From the NCBI GenBank assembly GCA_023819025.1, contig JAMWDC010000120.1, forward strand, positions 1 through 6,732: a stretch of DNA of 6,732 nucleotides, written 5' to 3'. This DNA is from Candidatus Omnitrophota bacterium. Its GTDB lineage: Bacteria > Omnitrophota > Omnitrophia > Omnitrophales > Aquincolibacteriaceae. The notes beneath the pieces were generated by a model, which saw only the letters and a list, made by a program, of their open reading frames with translations, searched no databases and was not told the origin of the DNA. Shown piece after piece: positions 4,726 through 6,732 of the stretch. Position numbers and translations under genes: made by a program. How positions within the stretch are numbered: position 1 is the first letter of the stretch; each line of letters begins with the position of its first letter.

Positions 4726-6732
4726 ATGACTCCGTATTCCAAACGGTTTCCTCTCGTGTTGCTTATTCTGTGCGCGGTACCAGTTCTCTGGGGGACAGGT
4801 ATCACTGAAACCCATTCCTCATCCGAAGGCGTATCACCGTCCCCTGTCCAAACGAACCACGCAGAAGCCGATCTTATTTCCGAGGTTCTCTGGATCCAGC
4901 CGGGCCGGCCATTTTGGCTCGCGTTGCGCCTGAAGATGGAAAAAGGCTGGCATACCTACTGGAAAAATCCGGGCGATTCCGGTCTGGCGACCACCATCGA
5001 GTGGACCCTGCCTGATGGATTCCAGGCAGGTCCCATCCAATGGCCTTATCCCGAGCGCGTGGAGGCGCTGCCATGGATGACCTTTGCTTACCAGGATGAA
5101 GTTTTGCTCCTGACGGAAATAACACCTTCCGAGGATTTGAATCCCTCCGGTGAAATTGAAATCCTTGCCCGTGTCCAGTGGCTTGTCTGCCAAGTCCGAT
5201 GTCTTCCCGGCCGAGCCGATCTTCGTTTGACCCTGCCCGTTAAGAATCCAGTGCCCGAGGCGGACAGCCGCTGGATTTCTGAATTTGCCAACGCCAGGGG
5301 GAAGTTACCATTGAATCTGCCCGAATGGCATATGAAAGCCGGCCGGTCCGGCGGAAGAACGATCCGGCTCGAGATAAAAAGTCCTTCATGGATAAAAACC
5401 GATCCGGGTGAACTTTTCTTTTTCCCTGACGAGGGCGGCGTGATTGAACATTCAGCGCCACAGCGGCTTCAAAGGACAAACGGGAGTTATTGGCTGGAAC
5501 TGACTCTTGCCAAAACAGCCGTTGAGTTTCCAAAGATTCTTAAAGGCGTCTTGGTGTCGGAATATGGCTGGCGCGGACAGGACACGGAAAAGGCACTGAG
5601 GGTCGAAGTTCCGGTTGAAAGCGGGACGCCGCAGACAGCAGCCCTCGGCCGAGAGGGGGTTACCCATCTTTGGATGGCTGTCCTTTTTTCTTTTCTCGGG
5701 GGAATCATACTCAATTTGATGCCGTGTGTGCTTCCGGTCCTTGCACTCAAAATCTTGGGCTTCGTTAAGCAGGCTCAGGATCGTTCGCAGACTGGGCTGC
5801 ATGGCTTGATCTTTACGGCCGGTGTGTTGGTTTCCTTCTGGATCCTTGGCGGATTCATGCTCATTTTGCGTTACGGCGGTCAGGAGATCGGATGGGGATT
5901 CCAGTTGCAATCCCCGGAATTTGTGATTTTTCTTGCCGTTTTATTTTTTACTTTCGCGCTGAATTTATTCGGGGTCTTTGAAATCGGGACTTCGCTTACG
6001 GGGGTCGGCGGCACCCTGAGCCGATCTTCAGGATGGCCGGGCACCTTCTTTAGCGGTGTGTTAGCAACAGTGGTCGCAACGCCGTGTACAGCGCCGTTCA
6101 TGGGATCCGCACTCGGATTTGCGCTGATTCAACCTCCTTTGATTTCAATGACGATTTTCACCTTTCTCGGTCTGGGAATGGCCTTCCCTTATTTGGTTCT
6201 ATCGATTTTCCCTGTCCTCCTTAAATTTGTGCCCAAACCCGGACCGTGGATGATCGTTTTAAAAAAGTTTATGGGAATCCTGCTTGCCACGACCGTGGTG
6301 TGGCTTGCCTGGATCCTGAAGGTTCAGAAGGGAAATCCCGCTGTGACGGCGTTGGCGCTCGGACTTTTCATTCTAGGGATCGGGGTTTGGATATACGGCC
6401 GCTGGGGCAGTCTGATCGCCGCTAAATCGCCGGACGGCAAGCCGGATCCATCCATCCGCCGTAGAAATTTTGCACGCGCCATTGCAGGTCTGCTTGTTTT
6501 TTTAGGATATGTCTTCCTGCAGCCTTCTGTGGGTGCGCGATTCATTGCGTCTCTGTTGGGTACCGGTCTTGAAGGGGATCGGTTTCAATCAAACCTGTCC
6601 CTCAGAGAACCGGTACCGTTTTCACCCGAACGGCTGGATCAATTGCGATCGGAAGGCCGGCCCGTATTCCTTGATTTTACAGCAGCCTGGTGCTTGGCGT
6701 GTCAGGTGAACGAACGTGTGGGTTTAGATTTT
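4726..6732 (+). CDS. ScsB/DsbD-family protein-disulfide reductase (3' end outside window)
   Basis: The frame is open from ATG 4726 to the window edge, 669 residues with no stop. Residues 1-25 are a signal peptide (KRFPLVLLILCAVPVLW). A periplasmic N-domain follows (about 45-300). Its WHTYWKNPGDSG (75-86), GPIQWPYPER and WLVCQVRCLP (Cys155, Cys159) are typical of the ScsB-type rather than the E. coli DsbD-type alpha domain. The transmembrane domain (about 314-600, roughly eight helices) has the redox cysteines Cys334 (NLMPCVLP) and Cys454 (ATPCTAPF). A thioredoxin domain begins near 630 and reaches its WCLAC site (Cys656, Cys659) just before the cut. The protein moves electrons from cytoplasmic thioredoxin to periplasmic partners. 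No Shine-Dalgarno sequence is visible before the start, and the upstream stop is one base away, so translation is probably coupled to the small membrane protein. ScsB is linked in other bacteria to copper and peroxide tolerance; whether that holds here is unknown. Confidence 0.93.
   Translation, partial: MTPYSKRFPLVLLILCAVPVLWGTGITETHSSSEGVSPSPVQTNHAEADLISEVLWIQPGRPFWLALRLKMEKGWHTYWKNPGDSGLATTIEWTLPDGFQAGPIQWPYPERVEALPWMTFAYQDEVLLLTEITPSEDLNPSGEIEILARVQWLVCQVRCLPGRADLRLTLPVKNPVPEADSRWISEFANARGKLPLNLPEWHMKAGRSGGRTIRLEIKSPSWIKTDPGELFFFPDEGGVIEHSAPQRLQRTNGSYWLELTLAKTAVEFPKILKGVLVSEYGWRGQDTEKALRVEVPVESGTPQTAALGREGVTHLWMAVLFSFLGGIILNLMPCVLPVLALKILGFVKQAQDRSQTGLHGLIFTAGVLVSFWILGGFMLILRYGGQEIGWGFQLQSPEFVIFLAVLFFTFALNLFGVFEIGTSLTGVGGTLSRSSGWPGTFFSGVLATVVATPCTAPFMGSALGFALIQPPLISMTIFTFLGLGMAFPYLVLSIFPVLLKFVPKPGPWMIVLKKFMGILLATTVVWLAWILKVQKGNPAVTALALGLFILGIGVWIYGRWGSLIAAKSPDGKPDPSIRRRNFARAIAGLLVFLGYVFLQPSVGARFIASLLGTGLEGDRFQSNLSLREPVPFSPERLDQLRSEGRPVFLDFTAAWCLACQVNERVGLDF

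Noticed and set aside
5240..6101. Several antisense open frames over the ScsB-type gene
   Set aside because: The + strand frame is continuous for 669 residues with signal peptide, cysteine motifs and thioredoxin site; the antisense frames are shadows.
1..6732. CRISPR array, transposon ends, tRNA or rRNA genes
   Set aside because: No regularly spaced long repeats, transposase motifs, terminal inverted repeats, or tRNA or rRNA signatures were seen on either strand.

Overview
The window is a single co-directional (+ strand) stretch of bacterial chromosome of roughly balanced base composition. Signal-peptide and periplasmic thiol-transfer proteins suggest a Gram-negative-type cell envelope, but nothing here fixes the phylum. 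Both ends are cut inside genes: the first gene lacks its 5' part and the last its 3' part.

Layout. (1) Positions 2-1007 form a regulatory module: the C-terminal end of an ECF sigma factor, a zinc-binding (ZAS-type) anti-sigma factor one base downstream, and, after a 321-base non-coding gap, a second small ZAS-type protein clearly homologous to the first. (2) After a 210-base gap with palindromes comes a DsbD-type membrane electron carrier (1218-2486) reduced to the transmembrane and C-terminal thioredoxin domains. (3) After a 183-base gap starts a tight cluster: a ferrochelatase-family protein (2670-3626) in which the two family-conserved active-site histidines both read as proline; a probable 42-residue basic protein that overlaps its end (3589-3717); a stand-alone class I glutamine amidotransferase (3718-4452); a structured 113-base leader; a 52-residue single-pass membrane protein (4566-4724); and a large ScsB/DsbD-type protein with signal peptide, periplasmic N-domain, transmembrane domain and the start of a thioredoxin domain (4726 to the window end).

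How it may work together. Two DsbD-family proteins of different architecture carry reducing power from cytoplasmic thioredoxin across the inner membrane. One begins directly in the membrane; the other brings its own periplasmic domain. Such carriers supply electrons to periplasmic disulfide reductases, including those of cytochrome c maturation. The porphyrin-chelatase-like protein between them hints at heme or cytochrome biogenesis, or at porphyrin binding. The ECF/ZAS module could be a redox- or metal-responsive switch for the locus. These links rest on gene order and family knowledge, not on any direct signal.

The best candidate for something new is the chelatase-like protein without its usual histidines, together with the two unannotated small proteins and the amidotransferase, all held between two thiol-transfer proteins.
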